Below the pieces are notes generated by a model. That model saw only the letters and a program-made list of their open reading frames with translations, was not told the origin of the DNA and searched no databases. Positions 34,393-43,865 of a stretch of 53,550 bases of DNA are shown here, in pieces. How positions within the stretch are numbered: position 1 is the stretch's first letter; each line of letters opens with the position of its first letter. The stretch is from Pseudomonas sp. EpS/L25 (lineage in GTDB: Bacteria; Pseudomonadota; Gammaproteobacteria; Pseudomonadales; Pseudomonadaceae). Made by a program: the position numbers and the translations under genes. The DNA is taken from the NCBI RefSeq assembly GCF_001512295.1, contig NZ_LNUP01000001.1, positions 1-53,550 on the forward strand, in the 5' to 3' direction.

Positions 34393-35130
34393 TCAGTAGC
34401 TGTAGAAGTCCACCGGATACGGCGTATAGGCTGTACCGCTACCCAGGAAGCGCCGCTGCACCTCGCGGCCGCGCTCGACTGCCGCTGCCTGCCGTGCCAG
34501 TTCCAACGAGGCCGCCCGGTCCTGGGTGAGTTGGAGTTGCTGCGCCTGGATGGACTGCTTGGCCTGCAAGGCGAGAAGCTGGTTCGTCGCCTGCATGGCC
34601 TGTAAGGCCCCCGTGGCCGACTGGCTCTGGCTCACGAGGTCGGCCAGTGCACTTTCGTCTTGGGTGAGGTTCTGCGAGACCTGGGCCTGCATGCGCATGG
34701 CGGTGTGCAGGCCGTCCAGCGTGTTCTGCCAGTGCTCGCGTGCATCGCGATACATCTGGTTGCCGCTAACCGTAGCGGCGTACTGCTCCGGGTACAGTCG
34801 CGCGAACTCCTGGTCCATGGACTGCACGTCGTAGGCAAGCCCGCGCGCCTCAGCGATAAGGCGGTCGGTGGTGGCGAGCGTCGAGCGCAGCCGGTTGACG
34901 ACGTTGAAATCCAGCTTTTCCAGGTTGCGCGCCTGGTTCGTCAACATCTGCGCTTCGTTCTGCAACTGGCGGATCTGGTTGTTGATCTGCTCCAGTGTGC
35001 GAATGGCGGTCAGCGTGTTCTGCACCAAGTTGGCGGGGTCGATGACGGTGAAGGCCAATGCGGGCTGCGGGACGGCCCAAGACACCGACAGCACGGCGAC
35101 GAGCGTTGCGGAAAGCACGCGAATCTTCAT
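34393..35130 (-). CDS. trbJ: TrbJ (VirB5-like) mating-pore protein
   Basis: 245 residues from ATG 35130 (overlapping the trbE stop by four bases). Signal peptide MKIRVLSATLVAVLSVSWAV ... ALA, then a helical, Gln-rich mature part (TLEQINNQIRQLQNEAQML, the TrbJ/VirB5 hallmark). Periplasmic or pilus-tip component of the conjugation apparatus. The long open frame to 35607 is shadow. Confidence 0.95.
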   Translation of the reverse strand: MKIRVLSATLVAVLSVSWAVPQPALAFTVIDPANLVQNTLTAIRTLEQINNQIRQLQNEAQMLTNQARNLEKLDFNVVNRLRSTLATTDRLIAEARGLAYDVQSMDQEFARLYPEQYAATVSGNQMYRDAREHWQNTLDGLHTAMRMQAQVSQNLTQDESALADLVSQSQSATGALQAMQATNQLLALQAKQSIQAQQLQLTQDRAASLELARQAAAVERGREVQRRFLGSGTAYTPYPVDFYSY

Positions 35131-37577
35131 GGCGAAACCTCCAGCGGTTGAGTAGCGAGGAAAGCAGCCGCCGCCGGGGAGGACGGCAGCAGATCGGCGG
35201 CCCAATCGAGGCCGCGCTGGCGCAGCCAGGCGCCGGCGAAACCGGGCGTGCCGGTTTCCAACAGCACGCGGTCTATGTCGCGTTGGTCTCGCGGCGTGGA
35301 AGCACCTGCGAAGGCCAGCGCCACCGGACCCAGGTCGAGATCGAACAGGCGATTGCCGAGGCGGGATTGGTAGTAGTAGTCGCGCTTGGGCTGCGCGGTG
35401 GCGACGATTTCGATTTGCCGGCTGTTGAGCCCGAAGCCCTCGTAGATCGTGCGAATCTGCGGTTCGGTCGCCTGTGGATTGGGCAGAAAGATGCGGCTGG
35501 CGCAGCTTTCGATGATCGCGGGCGCGATGCTCGATTCCTTGATGTCCGCGAGCGACTGCGTGGCGAAGATCACCGACACGTTTTTCTTGCGCAGCGTCTT
35601 GAGCCACTGCCGGATGCGCGCGGCAAATACCGGGTCATCCAAGAACAGCCAGGCTTCATCGAGAATCAGCAGCGTGGGCGCCCCGTCGAAGCGCTCGTCG
35701 AAACGGGCAAAGAGGTAATGCAGTACGGCCAGGACGGCGGCCTTGCTGTGCATCAGCTCTTCCATCTCGAAGCACTGCACGTCGGCCATGCCCAGCCGGT
35801 CATGGTCGGCGTCCAGCAGCTTGCCGTGGGCACCACCCAGCACATAGGGCGACAGGGCTTGGCGCAGGGCGTTCGATTGCAGCAGCACCGACAAGCCGGT
35901 CATGGTGCGCTGCTCCACCGGCGCTCCGGCGAGGCTACCCAGCGCTGACCAGATGGCGGCCTTCTCGTCCGGGCCGACGGTGACGCCCTCGTGCAGCAGC
36001 CGGCCTTCCACCCATTCGGCCGCCCAGGGGCGGTTGCCTTCGCGGTCGATACGCGCGAGCGGCTGGAAGGCGATGCCGCCCTCGGCGCCGAGGTCGTAGT
36101 GTTCGCCGCCCAGGCCGAGGATAGTGGCGCGCATCGAACGCCCCATATCGAAGGCGAAGATGCGCGAGCCGGCATAGCGGCGGAACTGCATCGCCAAGGT
36201 GGCGAGCAAGACCGACTTGCCCATGCCGGTAGGCCCCGCGACCAGCGTGTGGCCCACGTCGCCGATGTGCGTCACCAGCCGGAACGGCGTCGCGCCATCG
36301 GTGCGCGTGACGATCAGCGGCGGGCCGTCGAGGTGGGCATTGCGCTCGGGGCCAGCCCATACCGCCGACACCGGGATAAGGTGCGCCAGGTTCAGTGTCG
36401 AGATGATGGGCTGACGCACATTGGCGTAGGCATTGCCCGGAATCGACGACAGCCAGGCTTCCACGGCGTTGAGCGTTTCGGGGATGGTGACAAACCCCCG
36501 ACCCTGGATGACTCGTTCCACCCTGCGCAGCTTCTCGTCGGCGGCGCCGGCGTCCGCGTCCATGACGGTGACCGTTGCCGTCATGAAGCCGAAGGCGACT
36601 TGATCGCTGCCCAGCTCCTGCAAGGCGGCATCGGCATCAGCGGCCTTGTTGTGGGCGTCACTATCGACCAGTGGGCTTTCTTGCTGGAAGATGGTTTCGC
36701 GCAGCAGGGCGATCACGTTTTTACGCTTGGCGAACCACTGGCGACGCAAGCGCCTTAGCTCCCGCTCCGCCTCGGTTTTGTCGAGGCACAGGAAACGCGT
36801 ACTCCAACGGTAGGCAAAGCCGAGGCGGTTGAGGTCGTCCAGAATTCCCGGCCACGTCGAGGTCGGGAAACCGCGCACCGTCGCCACGCGCAGGTGCTGG
36901 TCGCCCAGCATGGGCGCCAGGCCACCGACCAGCGGCGAGTCGGCCAGCAGTGCGTCGAGGTAGAACGGTACTTCGGGCACACCCACGCGATAGCGCCGTG
37001 TCGAGATGGTGGCGTGCAGGTAGGTCAGCGTCTGAGCGTCATCCAGCCAAGCAAGCTCCGGCATCACGCCGTCGAGCAAGTCGAAGAGGCGATCCGTCTC
37101 TGCGACGAAGGCGTGCAGTCGCTCGCGCCAGTCCACGCCATGTTTAGGCGTGTGCTCGTAGAGCATCTTGGCGGCACGGGCACGGGATTCTTCCGGTGGC
37201 AGATACACCAGCGTCAGGTGGTAGCTGCTCTCGAAGTGGTTGCCCGATTCCTCGAAGGCCGCACGGCGCTCCTCATCCACCAGCCACGACAGCGGTTCGG
37301 GGAAGTCGGAATGCGGGTAATCCGCTGCCGACTGGCGCTCGGCGTCGACGAAGAACGCCCAGCCCGAGCCCATCCGGCGTAGCGCATTGTTCAACCGCGC
37401 CGTCGTAGCGATCAGCTCGCCCTGGGTGGCGCTGTCGAGGTCAGGCCCACGAAAGCGTGCGGTTCGTTGGAAACTACCGTCCTTGTTCAAGACGACGCCT
37501 AGTGCGACCAGCCCGGCCCAGGGCAGCCAGTCGGCCAGCAACGCAGGGCGCTGGCGGTACTCGGTGAGATTCAGCAT
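35127..37577 (-). CDS. trbE: TrbE (VirB4-like) conjugation ATPase
   Basis: 816 residues. CagE/TrbE N-terminal domain, then a VirB4-type ATPase with Walker A VAGPTGMGKSVLLATL (about residue 445-460), Walker B LLILDEAWLFLDDP and the FATQSLADIK motif. It powers pilus assembly and substrate transfer at the cytoplasmic face of the inner membrane. Twelve bases after trbD. Confidence 0.96.
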   Translation of the reverse strand: MLNLTEYRQRPALLADWLPWAGLVALGVVLNKDGSFQRTARFRGPDLDSATQGELIATTARLNNALRRMGSGWAFFVDAERQSAADYPHSDFPEPLSWLVDEERRAAFEESGNHFESSYHLTLVYLPPEESRARAAKMLYEHTPKHGVDWRERLHAFVAETDRLFDLLDGVMPELAWLDDAQTLTYLHATISTRRYRVGVPEVPFYLDALLADSPLVGGLAPMLGDQHLRVATVRGFPTSTWPGILDDLNRLGFAYRWSTRFLCLDKTEAERELRRLRRQWFAKRKNVIALLRETIFQQESPLVDSDAHNKAADADAALQELGSDQVAFGFMTATVTVMDADAGAADEKLRRVERVIQGRGFVTIPETLNAVEAWLSSIPGNAYANVRQPIISTLNLAHLIPVSAVWAGPERNAHLDGPPLIVTRTDGATPFRLVTHIGDVGHTLVAGPTGMGKSVLLATLAMQFRRYAGSRIFAFDMGRSMRATILGLGGEHYDLGAEGGIAFQPLARIDREGNRPWAAEWVEGRLLHEGVTVGPDEKAAIWSALGSLAGAPVEQRTMTGLSVLLQSNALRQALSPYVLGGAHGKLLDADHDRLGMADVQCFEMEELMHSKAAVLAVLHYLFARFDERFDGAPTLLILDEAWLFLDDPVFAARIRQWLKTLRKKNVSVIFATQSLADIKESSIAPAIIESCASRIFLPNPQATEPQIRTIYEGFGLNSRQIEIVATAQPKRDYYYQSRLGNRLFDLDLGPVALAFAGASTPRDQRDIDRVLLETGTPGFAGAWLRQRGLDWAADLLPSSPAAAAFLATQPLEVSP

Positions 37578-37589
37578 CGTGGCCTCCCC

Positions 37590-37874
37590 TCACACGTCCA
37601 GCAGGGGGCGGTACTTGATGTGGCGCGCAAAGACCTGCATGAACTGCGGATCAAGGCGCGCGCCCCATACCGCCAGCGAATGGCCGACAAGCCAGAGCGT
37701 CACGCCGGGAATCCAGAGTTGCAGGCCAAGCCCGACGGCCGCAGCCAGCGTGCCGTTGGCAATCGCCACGGTGCGCGGTGCGCCGCCGAGGAGAATCGGC
37801 TCGGTCAGCGAGCGATGCAGTGGCACCTCGAAGCCGGGCGCGAAACCCGGCATACCTTCATCGACGGCACTCAT
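37590..37874 (-). CDS. trbD: TrbD (VirB3-like) protein
   Basis: 94 residues. VirB3 family: basic start FEVPLHRSLTEPILLGGAPR, one or two hydrophobic segments (AIANGTLAAAVGLGLQLWI), conserved ending near DPQFMQVFARHIKYR. Small inner-membrane component that works with TrbE. Four-base overlap with trbC. Confidence 0.93.
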   Translation of the reverse strand: MSAVDEGMPGFAPGFEVPLHRSLTEPILLGGAPRTVAIANGTLAAAVGLGLQLWIPGVTLWLVGHSLAVWGARLDPQFMQVFARHIKYRPLLDV

Positions 37875-38254
37875 ACGACGGCCCCGCCGGAGAACGAAAA
37901 GAAGGACAGGAAGAACGAGGAGGCGGCGAAGGCGATGGACAGACCGAACACGATCTGGATCAGCTTGCGAAAGCCGCCCGAGGTGTCACCGAAGGCGAGC
38001 GCGAGCCCGGTGGAAATGATGATGATGACCGCGACGATGCGAGCGACTGGTCCCTGAATCGACTCCAGGATCGACTGCAGGGGGCCTTCCCAAGGCATCG
38101 AGGAACCCGCAGCCTGGGCGGTGCCGGTCAGGATTAGCAACAGCGCCGCCAGCAGTAGCCCTTGCGCCGCAGGCCAAGCCAGGCCACGTCTCCGCCCAGC
38201 GTGCAAAGCCGGGATTGCAGAAAAGCAGGATGCAGGAAAGATCGTCTGCGTCAT
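37871..38254 (-). CDS. trbC: TrbC (VirB2-like) pilin precursor
   Basis: 127 residues. A long leader with a hydrophobic end (GLLLAALLLILTGTAQA) precedes a mature part with two membrane helices (VARIVAVIIIISTGLALAFG and IQIVFGLSIAFAASSFFLSF), the TrbC/VirB2 layout. TraF-type peptidase (46557-47150) is the expected maturation enzyme. Overlaps trbB by four bases. Confidence 0.93.
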   Translation of the reverse strand: MTQTIFPASCFSAIPALHAGRRRGLAWPAAQGLLLAALLLILTGTAQAAGSSMPWEGPLQSILESIQGPVARIVAVIIIISTGLALAFGDTSGGFRKLIQIVFGLSIAFAASSFFLSFFSFSGGAVV

Positions 38255-39321
38255 GGCAGTTCTCCAGGTGAGGGGATAGACGAGGAGATCGCCGCAGTGG
38301 GGGCGGCATCGGGAATTGGCGGCAGCTCAGGAAATGGCGTCTCCAGCGCATCCGCCAGGTGATAGCCCGTACCGTCGAAGCCGACGACACGGGCGATGCT
38401 CTCGATGCGGCGTTTGCGCCCGCGCCCGGCGATGTGGATCACCACGTTGACCGCCTCGGCGATCAACGCGCGGGGTGGGTTCACCGCGACTTCGAGGATG
38501 AGTTGTTCCAGCCGTAACAAGGCGCCCAGGGCAGAGCCGGCATGGATGGTGGCGATGCCGCCCGGGTGTCCGGTACCCCAGACCTTGATGAGGTCCAGGG
38601 CCTCGGCGCCACGCACTTCGCCAACGACCACACGGTCCGGCCGTAGGCGCATGGACGAGCGCACCAGCTCGGTCATCGACACCACGCCTTGCCGCGTGCG
38701 CAGCGGCACATGGTCCCGGGCGACGCATTGCAGCTCTACCGTATCTTCGAGCACCAGCACGCGGTCGCCGGTAGCGGCGATCTCGGCCAGTAGCGCGTTG
38801 GCCAGCGTGGTCTTGCCCGTGCTGGTGCCGCCGGCGATCAGGATGTTCTGGCGATCGCGCACGGCGCGCACCAGCAGGTCCGCCTGGGCGGCGGTCATCA
38901 TGCCGTCGGCGATGTAACGCGACAGGGGAATCACCCCTACGGCGCGCTTGCGCAGGGCAAAGGCCGGCCCGGGTGCAGCAGGGGGCAAGATGCCTTCGAA
39001 GCGTTCCCCTGTCTCCGGTAGCTCCGCCGTTAGCAGGGGTCGCCCTCGATGCACCTCCGCGCCCACGTGGGCCGCGACCAGCCGGATGATGCGTTCGCCA
39101 TCCGACTCGGCCAGCTCCACGCCCATGGGCGACCGGCCAGAAGACAGGCGATCCACCCAGAGGGTGCGGTCGGGGTTGAGCATGATTTCCACCACGTCCG
39201 GGTCGGCCAGCGCGGCGGCGATGACGGGCCCCATTGCCGTGCGCAGCATCTGGATGCGGCGATCCAACGAAGTCGAGGCCGGCGAACGCGGTGTGGACGG
39301 GAACGAGGGCACGGCGCTCAT
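38251..39321 (-). CDS. trbB: TrbB (VirB11-like) secretion ATPase
   Basis: 356 residues. VirB11 hexameric ATPase: Walker A IAGGTSTGKTTLANAL, Asp box VLEDTVELQC, Walker B-type RPDRVVVGEVRG and His box GHPGGIATIHAGS, all intact. Cytoplasmic motor for pilus assembly/DNA transfer. Four-base overlaps with both neighbours. Confidence 0.96.
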   Translation of the reverse strand: MSAVPSFPSTPRSPASTSLDRRIQMLRTAMGPVIAAALADPDVVEIMLNPDRTLWVDRLSSGRSPMGVELAESDGERIIRLVAAHVGAEVHRGRPLLTAELPETGERFEGILPPAAPGPAFALRKRAVGVIPLSRYIADGMMTAAQADLLVRAVRDRQNILIAGGTSTGKTTLANALLAEIAATGDRVLVLEDTVELQCVARDHVPLRTRQGVVSMTELVRSSMRLRPDRVVVGEVRGAEALDLIKVWGTGHPGGIATIHAGSALGALLRLEQLILEVAVNPPRALIAEAVNVVIHIAGRGRKRRIESIARVVGFDGTGYHLADALETPFPELPPIPDAAPTAAISSSIPSPGELP

Positions 39322-39794
39322 GGGGCACGCTCCGCAGCACGTTCCTGGGCTTGGGCCAGCGCCGCCGCATCATCCATTCGCATAGGGTCGGGGTGCAGTT
39401 CCTCCACCACGTCGCGCACCAGGCTGCGTCCGCGCAGTAGGTGGCGACCCAACTGTTCAACGAACTGCTCGAAGCGGGCTTTGCCCTGCGCGCGGGCCGC
39501 CTCTTGATGGGCCTCTGGAACCGGCGTGGTGACAGTGAGGAAGTAGCGAATGAACAGCGCCAGCGTTTCGATCTGGATGTTCTGGTCGCGCGCCAGGCGT
39601 TCGGTCTGGCGCGCCAGGTGGTCAAGGCGCCTGGCAATGGCGGCCTCGCGTTGATCGCCTGCGTCCGGCGACAGCCAGGACGTCAGGGCGGCGGCCACGA
39701 TGCTGGATTTCGAGACGCCTTTCTTGGCGGCTAGCTCGTCCAGCCGCTTGGCGTGTTCGGGTTGGATAAAAAGATTCAGGCGGTATTGGCTCAT
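39318..39794 (-). CDS. Ribbon-helix-helix (CopG-type) regulator of the trb operon
   Basis: 158 residues. The first ~45 residues form an RHH unit (YRLNLFIQPEHAKRLDELAA, SKSSIVAAALTSWL); the rest is helical with a conserved PMRMDD tail. It lies between traG and trbB with four-base overlaps, the fixed place of this CopG-like gene in Tn4371-type ICEs. Probably represses the transfer genes or works at oriT. Confidence 0.88.
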   Translation of the reverse strand: MSQYRLNLFIQPEHAKRLDELAAKKGVSKSSIVAAALTSWLSPDAGDQREAAIARRLDHLARQTERLARDQNIQIETLALFIRYFLTVTTPVPEAHQEAARAQGKARFEQFVEQLGRHLLRGRSLVRDVVEELHPDPMRMDDAAALAQAQERAAERAP

Positions 39795-41791
39795 AGCTCG
39801 ATGCCGTCGTTGGGGTCGAGGGAAGCCAGCCGGGCCGTGCTTTGCATGGCTGGATCGAACTGGCGCGGAAGGAGGAGCGGCACGTCATCGTCGTCATCGA
39901 GCAACCCGAGGTCGGCCGCAGGTGTGGCCAGCGCGGGGTCGTAGGCGACGGTTTCAGCAAGCTCGGGCTGACGGCGCGGACCGCCGTCATCGGTGGTGCC
40001 TGCGCCGTCACTGGCCAGCCCCCCCGGGGCCACTGGCACGGCTGGAATCGCCAGGCCGCTCCAGTCATCCGGGCGCGAGGGCGGCGCGTCGGCATACGGC
40101 CCCGCCGCGAGCGCGGGTGGCGGCAAGACGCGGCTCTTGAAGTTGGCGTCGGCGTAATAGCGCAGCTTCTTCGCCTTGATCGGTGCCACGCTGGACACCA
40201 TCACCACGGCTTCGTCGGTCGGCAGCTGCATGACTTCGCCCGGCGTCAGCAGCGGGCGGGCCGTCTCCTGGCGCGACACCATGAGGTGCCCGAGCCAGGG
40301 CGCGAGGCGATGGCCCGCGTAGTTGCGCTGGGCGCGCAGTTCGGTGGCGGTGCCCAGCGTTTCGGAGATCCGTTTGGCGGTACGTTCGTCGTTGGTGGCA
40401 AACGTCACGCGGACGTGGCAGTTGTCGAGGATGGAATGGTTCTGTCCATACGCCTTGTCGATCTGGTTGAGCGACTGCGCAATGAGGAAGCTGCGGATGC
40501 CGTAGCCCGCCATGAAGGCAAGGGCTGACTCGAAGAAATCCAGGCGCCCCAGCGCGGGGAACTCATCGAGCATCAGCAACAGCTTGTGGCGGCGCTCGAT
40601 GCCATCGGCGCCATCGAGCGATTCCGTCAGGCGCCGGCCGATCTGGTTGAGGATCAGGCGAATGAGCGGTTTGGTCCGCGAAATGTCCGACGGCGGCACC
40701 ACCAGGTACAGCGATACGGGGTGTTCGGTGGAAATGAGGTCGGCGATGCGCCAGTCGCAACGCGACGTGACGTCGGCTACCGTCGGATCGCGGTAAAGGC
40801 CGAGAAACGACATGGCGGTGCTCAACACACCGGAACGCTCGTTGTCCGACTTGTTCAGTACCTCGCGGGCAGCGGACGCGACCACCGGGTGCGGTGCGTC
40901 GCCCAGGTGCTTCGTGGTCATCATCCGATGCAGGGTCAGCTCGAACGGGCTGGCCGGATCGGACAGGAATTTGGCGACGCCGCGCAGCGTCTTGTCCTCA
41001 CCCGCGTAGAGCACGTGGAGGATGGCGCCGACCAGCAGTGCGTGCGACGTTTTCTCCCAATGGTTCCTGCGTTCGAGCGCGCCTTCGGGATCGACCAGGA
41101 TGTCCGCGATGTTCTGCACGTCGCGCACCTCGTGCGCCCCACGCCGCACCTCCAGCAGCGGGTTGTAAGCCGCGGACTTGGCATCGGTCGGGTTGAACAG
41201 CAGGCAGTGGCTGAAGCGGCTGCGCCAGCCTGCGGTGATCTGCCAGTTCTCGCCCTTGATGTCGTGGACGACGACGGATGCTGGCCAGCTCAACAGGGTG
41301 GGAACGACCAAGCCGACGCCCTTGCCCGAGCGGGTGGGCGCGAACGTCAGGACGTGTTCCGGGCCTTCGTGCCGCAGGTACTGGCCGTCATGCTGGCCGA
41401 GGAAGACACCGGCCGGCCGGGTCAGCCCGGCCTTGCGGATGTCGCGGGCATCGGCCCAGCGCGCCGAGCCGTAGGTCGTGACCCGCTTGGCCTGCCGCGA
41501 GCGCCAGATCGACATGGCAATAGCGACCACCACGGCCACCAAACCGCTGCCGCCCGCGATGGCGCCCCCGGTGTCGAAGACACGCGGCGCATAGGCATCG
41601 TAGAAGAACCACCACTCGAACAGCCGCCAGGGGTGATAGACCGGCGTGCCGAAACAATTGAACCAAGGCGAGCCCAGGCGTAGTTGGTAGCCCAGAGCGG
41701 CGGCTGTCCATTGTGTGGCACCCCACACCCCGGCGATCACGATGCCGAAGACGGTGGCAATCTGCCCGAACAACACGCCCTGAGCTTGCAT
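39791..41791 (-). CDS. traG: TraG (VirD4-like) type IV coupling protein
   Basis: 666 residues. Two N-terminal membrane segments (IATVFGIVIAGVWGATQWTA; GSGLVAVVVAIAMSIW), then the coupling ATPase domain with Walker A FAPTRSGKGVGLVVPTLLSW and Walker B KLLLMLDEFPALG. A proline-rich, weakly conserved tail follows (after about 560). It brings the relaxase-DNA complex to the trb channel. First gene of the transfer operon; promoter expected in 41792-41945. Confidence 0.96.
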   Translation of the reverse strand: MQAQGVLFGQIATVFGIVIAGVWGATQWTAAALGYQLRLGSPWFNCFGTPVYHPWRLFEWWFFYDAYAPRVFDTGGAIAGGSGLVAVVVAIAMSIWRSRQAKRVTTYGSARWADARDIRKAGLTRPAGVFLGQHDGQYLRHEGPEHVLTFAPTRSGKGVGLVVPTLLSWPASVVVHDIKGENWQITAGWRSRFSHCLLFNPTDAKSAAYNPLLEVRRGAHEVRDVQNIADILVDPEGALERRNHWEKTSHALLVGAILHVLYAGEDKTLRGVAKFLSDPASPFELTLHRMMTTKHLGDAPHPVVASAAREVLNKSDNERSGVLSTAMSFLGLYRDPTVADVTSRCDWRIADLISTEHPVSLYLVVPPSDISRTKPLIRLILNQIGRRLTESLDGADGIERRHKLLLMLDEFPALGRLDFFESALAFMAGYGIRSFLIAQSLNQIDKAYGQNHSILDNCHVRVTFATNDERTAKRISETLGTATELRAQRNYAGHRLAPWLGHLMVSRQETARPLLTPGEVMQLPTDEAVVMVSSVAPIKAKKLRYYADANFKSRVLPPPALAAGPYADAPPSRPDDWSGLAIPAVPVAPGGLASDGAGTTDDGGPRRQPELAETVAYDPALATPAADLGLLDDDDDVPLLLPRQFDPAMQSTARLASLDPNDGIEL

Positions 41792-41949
41792 GGCCGGCTC
41801 CCGATGTCTGTACTATTCCTCGCTGGAAACGGCACACAGGCGTGCCGCGTCGGCGAGGATCGAAGCCATCGCGGAAGACGGTCAAAGGCCGTTATGGCCC
41901 GGATTAAGGCCGAAAAAGTCAGACTTCCATTGGGGCGAAGACAAAGAAA

Positions 41950-41978
41950 ACGCCGCAGGCGCGAGCGCGCTGCGGCGT
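41950..41978 (-). terminator. Intrinsic terminator between eexN and traG
   Basis: On the minus strand ACGCCGCAG / CTGCGGCGT stems (41978-41950) with inner pairing are followed by TTTTCTTTGT. It should stop LysR-eexN transcripts before traG, giving the trb operon its own promoter. Confidence 0.8.
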
Positions 41979-42018
41979 GTCGGGATGATCGGGAAAAAGC
42001 GTTTGGCGCAGATGATGG

Positions 42019-42255
42019 CTACTGGCTGTGTTGCTCCGGTCGGTCACCGAGGAAGCGGCGATTGGTGGCCTCGGCAGCGCGGCTGCACAGCGCGTCGGAG
42101 ACCTTTTCGCGCTCCTCGCGGCATAGCCGGCGCACCTCCTTGAGGCGCGCGGGATCGGCGGTGAGCGAGGCCACCGTATCGTCCGGCTGCGCGGGCCCGC
42201 AGGCGGACAGTGAGGCGGCCAACACGGCCAAGGCAAATCGGCGAACTGCAGTCAT
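42019..42255 (-). CDS. EexN-family entry-exclusion lipoprotein
   Basis: 78 residues. Lipoprotein leader with lipobox LAASLSAC, then the EexN-type core (LTADPARLKEVRRLCREERE ... DALCSRAAEATNRRFLG) with two spaced cysteines. Such proteins block redundant conjugation into cells that already carry the ICE. The start overlaps the LysR stop by four bases. Confidence 0.88.
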   Translation of the reverse strand: MTAVRRFALAVLAASLSACGPAQPDDTVASLTADPARLKEVRRLCREEREKVSDALCSRAAEATNRRFLGDRPEQHSQ

Positions 42256-43193
42256 GGCTCATCCTCCATTTCCAGAGTAAGACGATCATCGGCCGCACTG
42301 TACTCGTCCTCTAGGGCGAGGGAGGCCACGCGGTCGATGAACCGGGTCAGGGCATCCGAGGCATCCGCCTCCCGGCGCAGTAGATAGGTGGTGAGCGTCG
42401 GCGCCCGACCTGCCAGCGGCCGGCCGACGATGCCGGGTTCGCGGGTAGCGGCCAACTGCGAGGCACCTACCAGCGCCAGGGCAAAGCCTGCCGATACCAA
42501 CGCCATCATCAGGTCGAAGGACAGCACGCGGTCGGATACCAGCGGCTCCACATCCCCGGCGCGCAACAGCCGCTCGATCTGGCTGTTGTAGCCCTCGTAA
42601 ACGCTGGCGTCGCCCATCACCAGTGGATAGTGGCGCAACTCTTCCAGCGGAATCCGCGCATAGGCGAGCAAGGGATGGCGCGCGGGGATCGCGACCCATA
42701 GCGGGTCGTGCCAGGCTGGCTCGGCCAGGATGCCATCCCCCACCTCGGCGGACTGTGCGAAGCCCACGTCGTACAGGTCTTCGTGCAGCCCCTTGATCTG
42801 CTGAGCCAGTGGCACCTCCTCGAAGCGGATCGCCACCTCGGGGTCTTCCTGTCGGCACAGCGCCATCAGCGCCGATAAACGTGCAGGCGTGATGCCATCG
42901 GAGAGCGCTACCCGCAACTGCTCTTGGTAGCCAGCCGCCGCCGCGCGCACGCTCGCACGGGCCTGCTCCAGGGCTGCAAAGATGCGCGGCACGTGCTCCA
43001 GGAACAGCTTGCCCGCCCGGGTCAGCCGCGTGCTGCGTGTGGTGCGTACAAATAACGGCGCGCCCAGGTCCTCTTCTAATTCCTTGATCGTGCGCGACAA
43101 CGGCGACTGATCGATGTGCAGGCGTTCGGCGGCGCGGGCGAAATGCAACTCTTCGGCAACGGCGAGAAAACAACGCAGGTGACGAAGTTCCAT
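42252..43193 (-). CDS. LysR-family regulator of transfer (TraR-like of Tn4371 ICEs)
   Basis: 313 residues. HTH LRCFLAVAEELHFARAAERL then IDQSPLSRTIKELEEDLGAP, the catechol-pathway (CbnR/CatM) subtype, and a full effector domain. In Tn4371-like ICEs a LysR gene stands at this point next to traG and is thought to control transfer. Coupled to eexN. The promoter should be in 43194-43300, where a T-rich stretch is visible. Confidence 0.9.
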   Translation of the reverse strand: MELRHLRCFLAVAEELHFARAAERLHIDQSPLSRTIKELEEDLGAPLFVRTTRSTRLTRAGKLFLEHVPRIFAALEQARASVRAAAAGYQEQLRVALSDGITPARLSALMALCRQEDPEVAIRFEEVPLAQQIKGLHEDLYDVGFAQSAEVGDGILAEPAWHDPLWVAIPARHPLLAYARIPLEELRHYPLVMGDASVYEGYNSQIERLLRAGDVEPLVSDRVLSFDLMMALVSAGFALALVGASQLAATREPGIVGRPLAGRAPTLTTYLLRREADASDALTRFIDRVASLALEDEYSAADDRLTLEMEDEP

Positions 43194-43865
43194 TTCTCAA
43201 TCTCATCTTTCCCGAATTTAGACCTTGACATCTAGTTAGCTCGCTCAAACCGATGCTCGGTTTCGGCCATTATGCTGCGCGGCCCATATCGAATCGACAG
43301 AGGACTTAAGCCTTACTATGAATTCGGCAACTAAACCAGATACCTATTTCTCAAAGTAGTCGCCCAATCCGTAGTTTGCCAAGTAGGATTGCGTATGCAC
43401 CTGGGTAGTTTCACCTATTATCGCAGGGGAATAAACTTCCTTGATTTCTATAGGACTGGACGTCAATCGGCTCTCAGCAAGATGGAGAACAAGTTGGCGC
43501 GAGGATCTTCTGACGGCGTCAGTCCTATGGCCGAGTGATATCATAGATAACTCCAGTCGGAGAGAAACAAAGGTTAAAGGTGGGGTCATCGCACAACCAA
43601 CAAAGCTGTAGCCTAGAGCCATTCGGCTGTCAAGCTTGCGCCTGCGATAACTTGACAACGATCCGACTTGAAACTCTGAGACTGAAAACGGCGCGATCGG
43701 CAATCCGCACAACATGGCCCTGGGACAGTGCTCGTTATTATGCCAAGTTGCCGTGCATCGCTAAGCTAACTAGTACCGATGTACTACTGTTTGTCTCAGG
43801 TCAATGGCGTAATCTATGCTCTCGCCCGTCCTGTATGGATTCCATCATGCAAGAAGTTTACTGAC
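43194..43865. other. Low-GC accessory stretch in the ICE, no secure gene
   Basis: About 670 bases clearly poorer in G+C than both flanks, at the LysR-relaxase junction where Tn4371-like ICEs often carry cargo. Weak open frames exist (for example minus 43344-43715, ending SYLANYGLGDYFEK), but none has a recognisable domain. Probably a small recent insert or its remains. Confidence 0.5.

Noticed and set aside
43344-43715. Minus-strand frame of 123 residues in the low-GC insert
   Set aside because: No ribosome site, no domain, and its first half is probably chance; not strong enough to list as a gene.
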